Below are positions 1 to 9,639 of a stretch of DNA of 64,000 nucleotides, one piece after another. The translations under genes were made by a program, and so were the position numbers. This DNA is from Oscillospiraceae bacterium (GTDB lineage: Bacteria; Bacillota; Clostridia; Oscillospirales; Acutalibacteraceae). Each line of letters begins with the position of its first letter. The first letter of the stretch is position 1. The notes below the pieces were generated by a model, which saw nothing but the letters and a program-made list of their open reading frames with translations, was not told the DNA's origin and did no database searches. The stretch lies in assembly GCA_022508805.1 (NCBI GenBank), contig JAFLUM010000004.1:62001-126000 (forward strand), read 5' to 3'.

Positions 1-1376
1 GCTATTCCGGCTGCAAGAGTTATCAGTAACCACGGCGAAAGCTTTAGGAAAACCTCTTTAAAGAATTTCAGCATATTTAAATGTAAGACCTTGTAATGAA
101 TAATTACCATCAGTATTGTTCTGACCATATATGCTACAAAAATAGATATGGATGCACCCAACGCGCCGAAATACTTGGAAAGAACCAGCGAAAGGCATAC
201 ATTTAAAACGCCCATAATTACAAAGACATAAGCTTGCAGCTTTACCTTGTTTTCTACTATCAATGTGGTATTGGCAATCTGCATAGGCAAATAAAAGAAG
301 CTGGGCAAGATAAGAAATACAGTGCCTAAGTAGCTTTGCGAAAAGTCGGGTTTGTTCCAAATATCAACAACAAAGGAGCGACCAAAAGCAATGAAGCCTG
401 TGACCAGCAGACCTATGATCATGCATTGTATTCTGCCGATACGAATCATTAACGGCATCAGCTCTGTTTCTTTTTTGCCATCGTAAATGATTTTTGAAAT
501 ACGCGGCATAAACATACCGTTGATAGCAGTAGCAAAGGTATACACATAGCCTTCGATCGTATTGGACAGACCGAAAATCGCACAGCCTACGGCTCCGGTG
601 ACAGATACGGCGGCGATAATTGACGGTGTTATATTGAAAATCAACCGTTGTGCTAAGCTCCCGACTGTTGTCCATACGGAAAATCCGAAAATCTCCTTAA
701 GCATATTTCGGTCAAAGTATTTGAAATTGACACGAACAGCCGTTTTTCGGCGGATTATCAATAGCTTAATAATAATCGTCAGAATTCCTGATACGGCATT
801 TACCGTAACAAGGGATAAAACTCCGTATCCGCGTAGCAACGCTATAACCATCGCTGCGATAATAAAAGCTTTATGGAATAAATCCGCCAACTTTAATCCG
901 ATAAACTGTTCGTAAGCGGTCAATATCCCGTTTAAATTGGTAAACGGAAAGGAAATAACACTGAATAAACCGACAATAAGATATAAAATCTTGAAGGTTT
1001 CCAAATCTGCTGAAGACAGATTGCTGTAAATGGTATCAAGAAAGAAGCTTACAACAAGCAATACGGTAAAAATCACACCGTCGATCAACAAATACAATTT
1101 ATAAACAATTCCCAGCAAATTATTGACAGTTTCCTGATCTCCCGCTGCGTTGTACTTTGAAACAAAGCGCGTTACGGCAGCGCTCATACCAAAATCTATG
1201 ACAAACATGGTAATAAGCGAGGTCGCCAGCGTATACAGACCGTAATTGCTTTGACCGATTTTAGAGATCATCCACGGGGTATAGATCAGCCCCGCTATCA
1301 TATTGAACGCAATCGTAAAATACGACATCAATGCGCCCAATTTTATTTGCTTTGAGCTACTCCATTGAGTTTTCAT
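1..1376 (-). CDS. Wzx-type polysaccharide flippase (partial)
   Basis: This is a multi-helix membrane protein of the oligosaccharide flippase (MATE/MOP) superfamily, expected to move lipid-linked repeat units across the membrane. The ORF track misses it because it has no stop inside the window. I read it from the ATG at 1376 (MKTQWSSSKQIKLGALMSYF) to base 1 without an in-frame stop. The N-terminal part shows the family pattern of a first helix, then IYTPWMISKIGQSNYGLY and an R-F-V-S-K-Y segment. It is the last visible gene of the leftward capsule locus. The C-terminal end lies outside the window. The family call is firm; the substrate is unknown. Confidence 0.88.
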   Translation of the reverse strand, partial: MKTQWSSSKQIKLGALMSYFTIAFNMIAGLIYTPWMISKIGQSNYGLYTLATSLITMFVIDFGMSAAVTRFVSKYNAAGDQETVNNLLGIVYKLYLLIDGVIFTVLLVVSFFLDTIYSNLSSADLETFKILYLIVGLFSVISFPFTNLNGILTAYEQFIGLKLADLFHKAFIIAAMVIALLRGYGVLSLVTVNAVSGILTIIIKLLIIRRKTAVRVNFKYFDRNMLKEIFGFSVWTTVGSLAQRLIFNITPSIIAAVSVTGAVGCAIFGLSNTIEGYVYTFATAINGMFMPRISKIIYDGKKETELMPLMIRIGRIQCMIIGLLVTGFIAFGRSFVVDIWNKPDFSQSYLGTVFLILPSFFYLPMQIANTTLIVENKVKLQAYVFVIMGVLNVCLSLVLSKYFGALGASISIFVAYMVRTILMVIIHYKVLHLNMLKFFKEVFLKLSPWLLITLAAGI

Positions 1377-1515
1377 CCTATATTCCTCATTTCCGTTATC
1401 TCATGCCCAATATCGACAATATTCAATCTAAATGAAGCAACTTAACAATTTTTTCAAATATAAGAAAACCTTTCATCCGCCGTAATCTCGGCGTTCATCA
1501 TAAACTCCCTCAATT

Positions 1516-2652
1516 TTATAAACTAGCAAGCAGTTCATCCCATTCTCCCCTTACTTTATCCATTGAAAAAATATTATATAACGGCTCAAACAACCGAATC
1601 TCATCACTTGCCGAATATGATTTTAATATTTCTGACAGAGTTTCATGAAGTTCATTTAAATGGTCAATTTTAACCACCGGTGCGCCACACTGATCAAGTT
1701 CTTCATATATCAGCCAGCTCCCCTGAATCATAAAAGAACCCGAATATACCTGTTCTTTCATGGCATTAGAAAATGCATCGCTGTCACGTAGCTGCAAAAA
1801 AATATCAGTTGCTAAGCACATAGTAGCATTACGTTCAAACGGCACATACTCTTCAAGAACATCATAGGTGCATCCACAATTAGCGGCTTGCTTCTTAACA
1901 TTTTCAATATACGCTAAACTTATTCTGTCATATTGGACTGGAATCAAAATGTGTATTTTCGCCTTGTATTCCATCGGAAGCATCGCAATTTCCTCTAAGC
2001 AGATATCTTGATGCTGGGATGGATCAGCACTATATCCGCAAACAATGCATATTTTCCTTTCCGGAATTTTCATGGACTCCCTACACTGTTGCTTTGTTAC
2101 CGTCTCAGCATACGCTTTAATCGCTGGAATCGAGCCAGAGGTAATTCGCCCAAAACAGAGCTTATCATTATATTTCGTCCCGTATCGTTCAACAAAAACC
2201 TTTTTTGAATGCGCAACGGTAACGGTGATTTTATCTGCGTATTGAAAACACTTTTCTTGAGCTTTTATTTCTTTGTCAGTCGGTTTCAGAATGTCCGTTC
2301 CCCAATAAGAAAGAATCAATTTATCAATATTCCTTTTGAACAATCGGCAAAGAAGACAACTGGAACGGTGCAGATAATGAATATGGCAAATATCTATTTT
2401 CCCGAGTCGCCGCATAAAATGAATTTTTCGTAAAAATCTTTTTGCTGTGTCAATTTTACTTCTACCCTCATCTTCCGTGCCAGGAGAAAACACAGTAATA
2501 TTATTTTCTTTATAAAATTTCTCATATTGCTCGGGGATTTTACGTATAGAATGCCTTAGCACATAAATTTCATATCCCCGTCCCAAAAGCATATTCTTTA
2601 TAAAATTGTAAACATGCATGGATGCAGCGTCACTTATAATTAAATACTTCAT
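1516..2652 (-). CDS. Glycosyltransferase, GT-B type, capsule locus
   Basis: This is a cytoplasmic GT-B-like glycosyltransferase of about 378 residues. The N-terminal segment (MKYLIISDAASMHVYNFIKN) is the usual first Rossmann strand. DICHIHYLHR and LILSYWGTDI follow in the acceptor half. The C-terminal half holds ATDIFLQLRDSDAFSNAMKE, which resembles the donor-binding region of WecF-like and GT4 enzymes. The ORF track starts at a TTG (2661). I prefer the ATG nine bases downstream because the first Rossmann strand begins there, but neither start has a strong ribosome-binding site. The gene lies among other capsule glycosyltransferases, so it probably adds one sugar of the repeat unit. Donor and linkage cannot be told. 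Confidence 0.75.
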   Translation of the reverse strand: MKYLIISDAASMHVYNFIKNMLLGRGYEIYVLRHSIRKIPEQYEKFYKENNITVFSPGTEDEGRSKIDTAKRFLRKIHFMRRLGKIDICHIHYLHRSSCLLCRLFKRNIDKLILSYWGTDILKPTDKEIKAQEKCFQYADKITVTVAHSKKVFVERYGTKYNDKLCFGRITSGSIPAIKAYAETVTKQQCRESMKIPERKICIVCGYSADPSQHQDICLEEIAMLPMEYKAKIHILIPVQYDRISLAYIENVKKQAANCGCTYDVLEEYVPFERNATMCLATDIFLQLRDSDAFSNAMKEQVYSGSFMIQGSWLIYEELDQCGAPVVKIDHLNELHETLSEILKSYSASDEIRLFEPLYNIFSMDKVRGEWDELLASL

Positions 2653-2677
2653 ATTTACCAAACAATAAATACAATCG

Positions 2678-3697
2678 TTATCCTTTCTTTATTACGCGCT
2701 TGATACCCTTTGTAATACTTTTAATATCACCATGTATAAGTCGCAACCACAAACTTTCCAACATCCTCATTTTTTTAATCCAGGGATGGTCTTTTCCTGT
2801 TATTCTAAATAATTCTTTTCGGTATGTAACATTTTCCAATACATATTTAGGATGCCGCAGAGGAAACTCCAACTTATCACTGTCCTGATAAAATACGTTT
2901 CTTAATTTTCGAGGAACCAACTGTATATTTGCATTGGAATGCGTACTATTTTCACCTAATCCAACATTTTTGATTAAATTTTTTGCTGGGATAATATTTA
3001 ATTGTGAATTCAAATGCCTTGCATAGGTTTGAACTGTCTCCCAATGCGGCACCCCCTCTTTCTTATGAGAAAGGCATGTCTGAAAATAATCATGGTCTGA
3101 CTTGGTGTTTTTTAATGCACTCAATACGGTCATCGTATATTCGTCTTCTAAAAAATTATAATTTTCATCCCATAAATCGGCAACCCGTTTCCAAGTAGCC
3201 CATCCCCACACGGAACCGATACTCGAGAAAAAATAACTATCCGGGCACTGAAAACCAGAAACTTGATTCATTCCGCATATTCTATTGATGCGTGTGTCCT
3301 TTTCATATCTGTCCAGCATCTCTTTGCAGAAATAGAAAAAACTATTATCCGGAACAACATCGTCCTCTAAGACAATACACTTATCCACAATGGAAAATGC
3401 CCACTTATGACTTAAAAAAGTTGATGGATCACAGCCATAATTTTTTTCATTATAGCATTTGTACACTTCACAATCCCAATCAATGTCTTCCGCAATTTCC
3501 CGACATTTTTGAATTCCGATTATATCATCCCGACGTCCTTCCCGGGGACCATCTTGCCAAAGCAACAATTGTCGAGGACGTGCCTTCTTCACAGCTGCAA
3601 AGCTTTGCGCAAAACAACTATCACGAACAAAAAAGATACATAAGACAGCTACATCTATTTCCCACGGATATTTAATCTGTCGCTCCACTTGCTTCAC
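2678..3697 (-). CDS. GT2-like glycosyltransferase (HlpA-like)
   Basis: This gene encodes a family-2-like glycosyltransferase with a GT-A fold. Visible features are an N-terminal strand (DVAVLCIFFVRD), LLWQDGPREG, and the metal/nucleotide motif VLEDDVVPDNSFF around residue 110-120. WGWATWKR follows and is typical of the group annotated as HlpA-like. The listed start is a GTG overlapping the stop of the upstream Wzy-like gene by four bases. A second GTG three codons later (3688) has better spacing from AAGGGG and may be the true start. The overlap indicates translational coupling. Its role would be one transfer step in repeat-unit assembly; the sugar is unknown. Confidence 0.75.
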   Translation of the reverse strand: MKQVERQIKYPWEIDVAVLCIFFVRDSCFAQSFAAVKKARPRQLLLWQDGPREGRRDDIIGIQKCREIAEDIDWDCEVYKCYNEKNYGCDPSTFLSHKWAFSIVDKCIVLEDDVVPDNSFFYFCKEMLDRYEKDTRINRICGMNQVSGFQCPDSYFFSSIGSVWGWATWKRVADLWDENYNFLEDEYTMTVLSALKNTKSDHDYFQTCLSHKKEGVPHWETVQTYARHLNSQLNIIPAKNLIKNVGLGENSTHSNANIQLVPRKLRNVFYQDSDKLEFPLRHPKYVLENVTYRKELFRITGKDHPWIKKMRMLESLWLRLIHGDIKSITKGIKRVIKKG

Positions 3698-4893
3698 CCC
3701 TTCTTATATTTGTATTCAAATAGTGGAATTAACATAAATACTACAATATTTATTTCGAAATGAGAAACAGGATTCAAAAAACTTAAAACAAAGAACATAA
3801 TAAACACAGGGAATATGTCTTTTATATCACCCAAAGCTGACTTTATATTCTTGATCACTTTGAAAAAGATTCCGTAATATATTCCTGTACCTACTATGCC
3901 TCCGCCGGCCAGCATACCAAAGAATGTCGAATGGGCGTGATTCACGATATAAGCATTAGAAGCATCCGTTAGATCAGCCCCCAAAATTGGATTTTTAAGG
4001 AATAGCGCGAATGCATTTCCGTATAATTCCGTTCTTGAAGAACTGCTTTTCCCGCTTGTCATCATTATGTATAAATCATTGAAATGCGATGCTAAATTTT
4101 CCAATTTCACATGAATCGTCAAATATAAAAATATATCTTTTAGTTCCAATAACACAATGGCAAATATAATTAAAAACGTAATTTTAAATATCATATTATT
4201 GCTTTTGGTTACAAACGCACACGCCGTAAAAAATACGGATAATAACAGAAGAGTTGTATACTGGGTATAAAAAATGAACACCAGCAATAATCCCAAAAGC
4301 AGTATGCCCGGTATTTTGTTTTTCCATTTTGCTCTGGCTACCCTCATTGCAATATAGGGAGTCAACATACCAATACAATAAGAAAAACCAAATCCCCCAA
4401 CATTTTTGCTTCGCAAAAGATTGATATATTCGTCTTCGGTCGTTCCGTTGGCAAGCAATCTCGCTACCGTAGGATTAGATGCAAACTCTCGGAACGTATT
4501 AAATCCAATTAAAGCAAGCATAAAACAGGTGATAACAATGACCCAAAATATCTCTCGGCGGTTATCTCGCATCATCAAAATCTCAAATATAAAATACGCC
4601 AGTATACAGAGGTATAAAATGATACTTGTGTTTACCGCTCCGCTAATATAAAATGGAGTGTTCCACATAAACCTTAACAAAGCAATTATGGCAAGCCAAA
4701 CAAAAATAAATCCAATTTTTCTTAGAATATGCAAATCACATATAGCATACGCAAAAACAAACGGAGCGCTTGCTAAAATAATTACCATGTAAGTAACGCT
4801 ATACTTATAATGAGGTAGTATCAATAAAGCAAGCAATATGGTGCTATAAACAATTAATAAAACGCTTTTGACAGAAATTCGTCGTAAATTCAT
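3694..4893 (-). CDS. Wzy-like O-antigen/capsule polymerase
   Basis: This is a hydrophobic protein of 399 residues with roughly ten to twelve membrane segments, placed among capsule glycosyltransferases. The long hydrophilic stretch near residues 265-310 (GKSSSSRTELYGNAFALFLK, then NPILGADLTDASN) looks like the large periplasmic or external loop of Wzy and O-antigen ligase proteins. It contains the R-x-x-L/Y and G-x-G-type residues usual there. Wzy proteins are poorly conserved, so the call rests on topology and context. It starts at an ATG preceded by GAGGAA and overlaps the upstream gene by ATGA. It likely polymerises repeat units flipped by the Wzx encoded downstream. Confidence 0.75.
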   Translation of the reverse strand: MNLRRISVKSVLLIVYSTILLALLILPHYKYSVTYMVIILASAPFVFAYAICDLHILRKIGFIFVWLAIIALLRFMWNTPFYISGAVNTSIILYLCILAYFIFEILMMRDNRREIFWVIVITCFMLALIGFNTFREFASNPTVARLLANGTTEDEYINLLRSKNVGGFGFSYCIGMLTPYIAMRVARAKWKNKIPGILLLGLLLVFIFYTQYTTLLLLSVFFTACAFVTKSNNMIFKITFLIIFAIVLLELKDIFLYLTIHVKLENLASHFNDLYIMMTSGKSSSSRTELYGNAFALFLKNPILGADLTDASNAYIVNHAHSTFFGMLAGGGIVGTGIYYGIFFKVIKNIKSALGDIKDIFPVFIMFFVLSFLNPVSHFEINIVVFMLIPLFEYKYKKG

Positions 4894-6095
4894 TGAATTA
4901 TTTCCTCATACAAAGCAATATATTCATCGATCAACTTTTCTTTCGAAAAGTTATCCTCTGCAAATTCAATGCAATTGTGACTGTAATATGCTTTTGTATT
5001 ACTTTCTATTTCGTAAATAGCGGCTTTGAGATGATCAAGATCATTCTCCGGATCTACTGCAATTCCACATTCATTGCCTATCAATTCCGGCGTTGCTGTT
5101 ACATTGTATCCTACAACAGGTGTTCCACAGGCAAGCGCTTCAGCGGTTGTTTTTCCAAAAGTTTCCTGAATGGATGGGTTCAGGAAAACATCTGCCATGT
5201 CATAATACTTGGCTAATTCATGCACATCAGAAATCGATCCTACTGAAAGAATATTTTCCGGCATCTCAAACCGTTCTGGCATATCGCCAATCAAAACAAA
5301 TTTCTTTTCCGGCATTTGTTTTGCAAGTTTAATAAATATTAAAAGCCCTTTTTCAACCGACCATGTCTGTGAAACCCCTAGTATCACAAACTCTTGATCT
5401 ATCGAAAGCTTTTCCCGGATATCGTTGGTGTCGATCGAATGAAATACGGATAAATCAATCCAGTTATATATTCTTTTGATTTTCCATGCATTTTTTAGAA
5501 TCGACTGCCTTGCCTCATTTGTAATCCAATCAGATACTCCTATAACAGCCAGCTTTTTAATTGCAGAAAAGTATTGTTTCTTATCAGCAAGCATACGCTT
5601 GCTGCAATCAAAAAACCAACTGCTATTCCACTTCCTTAATGCCGGGCAATGTCCGCATTCAAATTTCCATTTTTCGCATTTATCATCCGTATAGTAACAA
5701 CACTTTCCGGTAAATAACCAACAATCATGCAATGTAATGACAGTCGGAATTTCTTTATCGGCTATGAATTGAAGAAGCATCGGCACGTTTATATAATTTG
5801 CATGCAGATTTCTCAAATGAATCACATCGGGTTTTTCCGCATTAATATAATTGATCAACTTTCTGGACGCACGAACTGAAAAGTACCCTTGCTTTCCAAA
5901 CAAACGAGAAAACAACCCATGAAATTTCCGGTCTAATTTATTACCAACAAAGTATATGTTTTCTTTTTTCGTATTTGAAATGGCGGTTACTATAACGGAA
6001 TCAATCCCTTTTTTAGCCAATTCTTGATCCAATTCAGCAGTTGTTCTTCCTGTACTGCCCAAACCGTATACCGCGTTTATTTGCAATATCTTCAT
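4890..6095 (-). CDS. Glycosyltransferase family 4
   Basis: This is a GT-B fold glycosyltransferase of 401 residues. The first domain begins MKILQINAVYGLGSTGRTT and contains the acceptor-side block VIHLRNLHANYINVP and TLHDCWLFTGKCCYY, typical of WcaC/colanic-type GT4 enzymes. The C-terminal domain carries VILGVSQTWSVEKGL and the retaining-enzyme motif VFLNPSIQETFGKTTAEALACGTPVVGYN, with the conserved E-x7-E spacing. The cysteine-rich stretch CCYYTDDKCEKWKFECGHC recurs in this subfamily and may hold a metal. The start ATG has AAGGAT upstream. The gene overlaps the Wzy-like gene by four bases. Confidence 0.9.
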   Translation of the reverse strand: MKILQINAVYGLGSTGRTTAELDQELAKKGIDSVIVTAISNTKKENIYFVGNKLDRKFHGLFSRLFGKQGYFSVRASRKLINYINAEKPDVIHLRNLHANYINVPMLLQFIADKEIPTVITLHDCWLFTGKCCYYTDDKCEKWKFECGHCPALRKWNSSWFFDCSKRMLADKKQYFSAIKKLAVIGVSDWITNEARQSILKNAWKIKRIYNWIDLSVFHSIDTNDIREKLSIDQEFVILGVSQTWSVEKGLLIFIKLAKQMPEKKFVLIGDMPERFEMPENILSVGSISDVHELAKYYDMADVFLNPSIQETFGKTTAEALACGTPVVGYNVTATPELIGNECGIAVDPENDLDHLKAAIYEIESNTKAYYSHNCIEFAEDNFSKEKLIDEYIALYEEIIQ

Positions 6096-6100
6096 ATAAT

Positions 6101-7390
6101 TTATCCTTTGTCTTCACAGACTGCTTTTAAATCTTCTCGGAGCATAGTCTGCATAGTGGTTTTATCGTGATGCTTTGCGCCGCATTCATAGGCTTTTTTG
6201 CCGTAATTGGCAATTTGTTCACGGTTTTCGCACAAATCCTTGAGGTTTTGGTAGACTTCAACAGCACTTTGCGCTACCACGGCGGCATCGTTATCAATTA
6301 AATGCTTGACAGATGCCTCGTCGTCTTTGCCCACTGCGAAAATGCATTTGCCTAAGTTAAAATAGTCGACCAGCTTTGTGGAAAATGATTGATGCACCGC
6401 CATTCTGCTTTTTAAAGACAGTCCTTCAATATGTACCAAAACGTCTGCCTCACGCTGAAGGGTCTGAACCGTTTCGTATGACACAGGCGGGTGAATATGC
6501 GAACCGTTTTTGCTCAAAGAGCGTTTCATCTTTTCAGTCAGCGGCGTAGCGCTGTAAATATCTAATTCAATTTTCTGACCCTCAGCATTTAATCTTTCGA
6601 CAGCGTCGGAAATGAGCGCCAGTGATTTCCATCGGTCAACACCCAAATTTCCCGTATAGAGCATTTTGATTTTACCCTTGGGAACCGTCCACTCGGGAGC
6701 AGGCTCACTGAAATCGGCACATTTTGTCAGTATTTTGCAGGGCGGTGTGAATATTTTTTCATATTCCTCTTTTTGTATCTGAGAAATAACGTAAAGAATA
6801 TCACAATTCTCGATAACCTTTTTTACTTTTCTGCGTTTATATAGCCTGTCGATCCAATATAGGGGTGAAAAACGAAACTGCCGCAAAGTATAGTTATCGT
6901 CGGAAATATAGCCTACCATCGGAGAACCCGTGTATTCTTTGATAAACAATGCGACATCTGAAAGATAGCTTGAAAAATAGACGGGCTGAAAAATGAGGTC
7001 AGGCTTAAAATCGTCCAAAAATTTACGAAGCTCCGGTGAATTCCACCGACCGATTTTCCATATAAAATCACGCGCCCAAAACAGAACCTGCCATCTCAGC
7101 TTGCGAGCAGTATCAAAAGTGTTTTGTTCCTTTATATTGCGTTCTGTTCCTTCTGATTTATTGGGTATAACCACCTTACCGGTTGAAATCTTTGGATTTT
7201 TTAGATTTTTAATAAGTGTTTCAAACGTAATTTGAAAGCAAACCATATCAAACTTGTTGCTCGGCTGTCCCGGATTACAATATACGGAAGCAAATCGCAA
7301 ATCATCTATACCGTCAAAGATATTATTATATGATAAGCCAAAACTGTTGTCATTTGACCAAGGTGTTGACGATAAAACCAAAACCTTCAA
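6101..7390 (-). CDS. Glycosyltransferase family 4-like protein
   Basis: This 429-residue GT-B type glycosyltransferase starts with a TTG codon preceded by AAAGGGG at seven bases. The N-terminal domain has VLVLSSTPWSNDNSFGLSYN and KPDLIFQPVYFSSYLSDVAL. The C-terminal domain has KIKMLYTGNLGVDRWKSLAL and ADVLVHIEGLSLKSRMAVHQ, then SFSTKLVDYFNLGKCIFAVG. These match the nucleotide-sugar binding half, although the classical E-x7-E is weak. It follows the GT2 gene with a short gap and probably shares its transcript. It is a capsule assembly enzyme with unknown donor. Confidence 0.82.
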   Translation of the reverse strand: MKVLVLSSTPWSNDNSFGLSYNNIFDGIDDLRFASVYCNPGQPSNKFDMVCFQITFETLIKNLKNPKISTGKVVIPNKSEGTERNIKEQNTFDTARKLRWQVLFWARDFIWKIGRWNSPELRKFLDDFKPDLIFQPVYFSSYLSDVALFIKEYTGSPMVGYISDDNYTLRQFRFSPLYWIDRLYKRRKVKKVIENCDILYVISQIQKEEYEKIFTPPCKILTKCADFSEPAPEWTVPKGKIKMLYTGNLGVDRWKSLALISDAVERLNAEGQKIELDIYSATPLTEKMKRSLSKNGSHIHPPVSYETVQTLQREADVLVHIEGLSLKSRMAVHQSFSTKLVDYFNLGKCIFAVGKDDEASVKHLIDNDAAVVAQSAVEVYQNLKDLCENREQIANYGKKAYECGAKHHDKTTMQTMLREDLKAVCEDKG

Positions 7391-7411
7391 AATTATGCCC
7401 CTTTCACATAT

Positions 7412-8395
7412 TTATCTGCCGCGGTGTATCAGATAGAATCCCAGCACCTTAGTTATTCCGAAATATCCGAATACACGGTAAATCATTCCGCTCAGTTTGA
7501 CCTTTTTGTTCAAATCATATTTTAACAGATATTCTTTAAAAATAGGCTTCAGTTTTTCGTGTAGATCCTTGCGTTGTTCACTGCTCAACTCGGTTCTGCT
7601 TATCCACGCATTGCAAATCAAAGCGTGATACATTATATAACTAAGCAATGCATATTTCGTTTTCGGACTGCAGGACTGAACAACATCAATAGAGTCTTTT
7701 ATTATATGATAATAAGTTTCTGTATGAGCGTAATCTACAGTTGAGGTGATCGAGCCTTCTCGCTTTGCTCGATATACATAAAATACTTCAGTCAAAAAGG
7801 CCCAGCTCGGTTCAAGAGCAAAAAGTCGAATTCCCCACTCGATATCCTCTGATTTTATCCCCTTTTTAAACAAAAGATGATTTTCTAAAACGAATGAACG
7901 GCGCAGACTCATAGCCCATGCAGTAACATATAATTTCCCGTCAGCCACCAAACTATAAAGGGTTTCAGCCGGATCAAGACCTTTATATTCCGAAAAATAT
8001 CTGTGGTTACAGTCCTGCAGCTCTCCATTGTACAATCGCTTACGTCCGTAAGCAATAATATCTGTATGTTCGTCGTTTACTTTATCTGCAATCAAGGACA
8101 GTGCGTGCATATTATCCCAATAATCATCACTGTCAATAAAAACTATATATTCTCCCTGAGCCTTTAAAATTCCCGCATTTCTTGCATCCGACAATCCGCC
8201 GTTTTCTTTGTGAATTACAACAATTCTGCTGTCTTTTTCCGCATATTCATCACAGATTTGCGGACAGCGGTCGGGAGAACCGTCATCGACCAAAATCAAC
8301 TCATAATCTTTAAAATCCTGCGCTAAAACACTGTCTACACATTGGTTCAAATATTCCTCAACCTTATATATTGGAATAATAATACTAAAAAGCAT
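7412..8395 (-). CDS. Glycosyltransferase family 2
   Basis: This is a classical GT2 (GT-A fold) enzyme. It contains FSIIIPIYKVEEYLNQCVDS, ELILVDDGSPDRCPQICDEY, GGLSDARNAG and the DxD-type motif VFIDSDDYW around residue 95. The ORF track starts thirteen codons too early. The ATG at 8395 is preceded by TGTGGAGGATATAT, a near-perfect ribosome-binding site, and gives the standard N terminus MLFSIIIPIYK. The gene sits between two GT4 genes on the capsule transcript. The C-terminal region (about residues 215-327) is variable and probably holds the acceptor site. Confidence 0.92.
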   Translation of the reverse strand: MLFSIIIPIYKVEEYLNQCVDSVLAQDFKDYELILVDDGSPDRCPQICDEYAEKDSRIVVIHKENGGLSDARNAGILKAQGEYIVFIDSDDYWDNMHALSLIADKVNDEHTDIIAYGRKRLYNGELQDCNHRYFSEYKGLDPAETLYSLVADGKLYVTAWAMSLRRSFVLENHLLFKKGIKSEDIEWGIRLFALEPSWAFLTEVFYVYRAKREGSITSTVDYAHTETYYHIIKDSIDVVQSCSPKTKYALLSYIMYHALICNAWISRTELSSEQRKDLHEKLKPIFKEYLLKYDLNKKVKLSGMIYRVFGYFGITKVLGFYLIHRGR

Positions 8396-8529
8396 ATATA
8401 TCCTCCACAATATACTTGAGAACTGCAAAAGCAAACATATGCAAATTCTCCTTATACCATTTCAATGGCTGATTTTATTTCGTCTTGGCATCGCCTTCCG
8501 GAGCGTTTGCCCCACCGACGAAAAACTTT

Positions 8530-9639
8530 TTATTCTTTAATTTTAAGATATTCGCACATAACCTTGTTTACTTTATTTACATCAAATCTCTCTTTGCAAT
8601 ACTCGTTGGCGGCAGCGCCCATTTCAGCTACCAGCTCGGGAGATTTGACGAATTCTGTCATCTTTTCAGCCACAGCATCGGCGTTCTTTATGGGAACCAA
8701 GAAACCCGTTTTGCCGTCGATTACCGTTTCACGGCAGCCGATGGTATCGGTCACGATCACAGGTCTGCCCATTGATATTGCTTCCAAAGCCGTTCGAGGA
8801 GTACCCTCACGGTAATAAGAGGGCAAAACGAAGACTGAGCACTGCTTGTAATACTCGGCAACATTATCGGTTTCGCCGAAGTGATCGATAATACCCTTAT
8901 CTATATACGGTTGCAGCTCAGTCTGAGTCAAAGCATCCGGTATATTTTCGCAGGCACCCAGCAGCATACAGCGAACGTCAGGGTACTGCGCCTTAACCTT
9001 TTCGCAGGCGGCAAGATATTCACGGATACCCTTTGCATACACGACTCTTGATAACATAAAGAACGTAAGCCTTTCAGGGTACGGTGCAATAGCAAATTTT
9101 TCCATATTTACGCCCGAACCGTTGACAATACGGCATTTTTCCTCTTTTACAAGGTGCTCTTTTACAAATTCCTCTTTATCGTCGGCATTTTGAAAAATCG
9201 CAACGTCTGCACATTTAAACGCTTTGCGGTAGAGCACAGACATTACAGCTTTTATTGCTTTTGCCTTAGGCGTATCAGATGCAAAGGCATAGCCTGCGCC
9301 CGTTACCATAGCCGCAATATGAGGCACACCCGCTTTTTTTGCGGCTATTGAGCCGTATATTACGGGTTTTGAGGTATAACCCAACGTTATGTCGGGCTTT
9401 TCCTTTTTGAAAAGCTCATACAGTGCTTTTTGATATTTAAGATCTGATAAAGGATTAACGCCGTTTTTCTCCAGCGGAATTTCTACGAATTTTGCTCCCA
9501 GCTCCTCGATTTTTTCCACATTGTCACGGTTGGGACCCGTCACTATGACCTCATATCCGCAAGAGATGATTTTTTTTATCAAATCTCCTCTGAAATTATA
9601 CGCTGTACGGTTTTTAGGGGAAATCAAAATGAATTTCAT
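8530..9639 (-). CDS. Glycosyltransferase family 4 (CapM/PglA-like)
   Basis: This is a GT4 enzyme of 369 residues. Its first domain (LISPKNRTAYNFRGDLIKKI, TLGYTSKPVIYGSIAAKKAG, VTGAGYAF) resembles enzymes acting on undecaprenyl-linked sugars, such as PglA/CapM-type transferases that often add the second residue. The donor domain contains FFMLSRVVYAKGIREYLAAC and VFVLPSYYREGTPRTALEAISMGRPVIVTD with the E-x7-E pair. The start ATG has AGAGG upstream and overlaps the dehydrogenase stop (ATGA). About 130 bases with no gene follow before the GT2 start. It may act right after the initiating transferase encoded upstream; this is inferred from order. Confidence 0.9.
   Translation of the reverse strand: MKFILISPKNRTAYNFRGDLIKKIISCGYEVIVTGPNRDNVEKIEELGAKFVEIPLEKNGVNPLSDLKYQKALYELFKKEKPDITLGYTSKPVIYGSIAAKKAGVPHIAAMVTGAGYAFASDTPKAKAIKAVMSVLYRKAFKCADVAIFQNADDKEEFVKEHLVKEEKCRIVNGSGVNMEKFAIAPYPERLTFFMLSRVVYAKGIREYLAACEKVKAQYPDVRCMLLGACENIPDALTQTELQPYIDKGIIDHFGETDNVAEYYKQCSVFVLPSYYREGTPRTALEAISMGRPVIVTDTIGCRETVIDGKTGFLVPIKNADAVAEKMTEFVKSPELVAEMGAAANEYCKERFDVNKVNKVMCEYLKIKE

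Noticed and set aside
8435-8529. Gene remnant between two glycosyltransferases (frame MADFISSWHRLPERLPHRRKTF)
   Set aside because: The overlapping plus-strand frames run into the antisense of the GT4 gene and have no ribosome-binding site; nothing supports a remnant.
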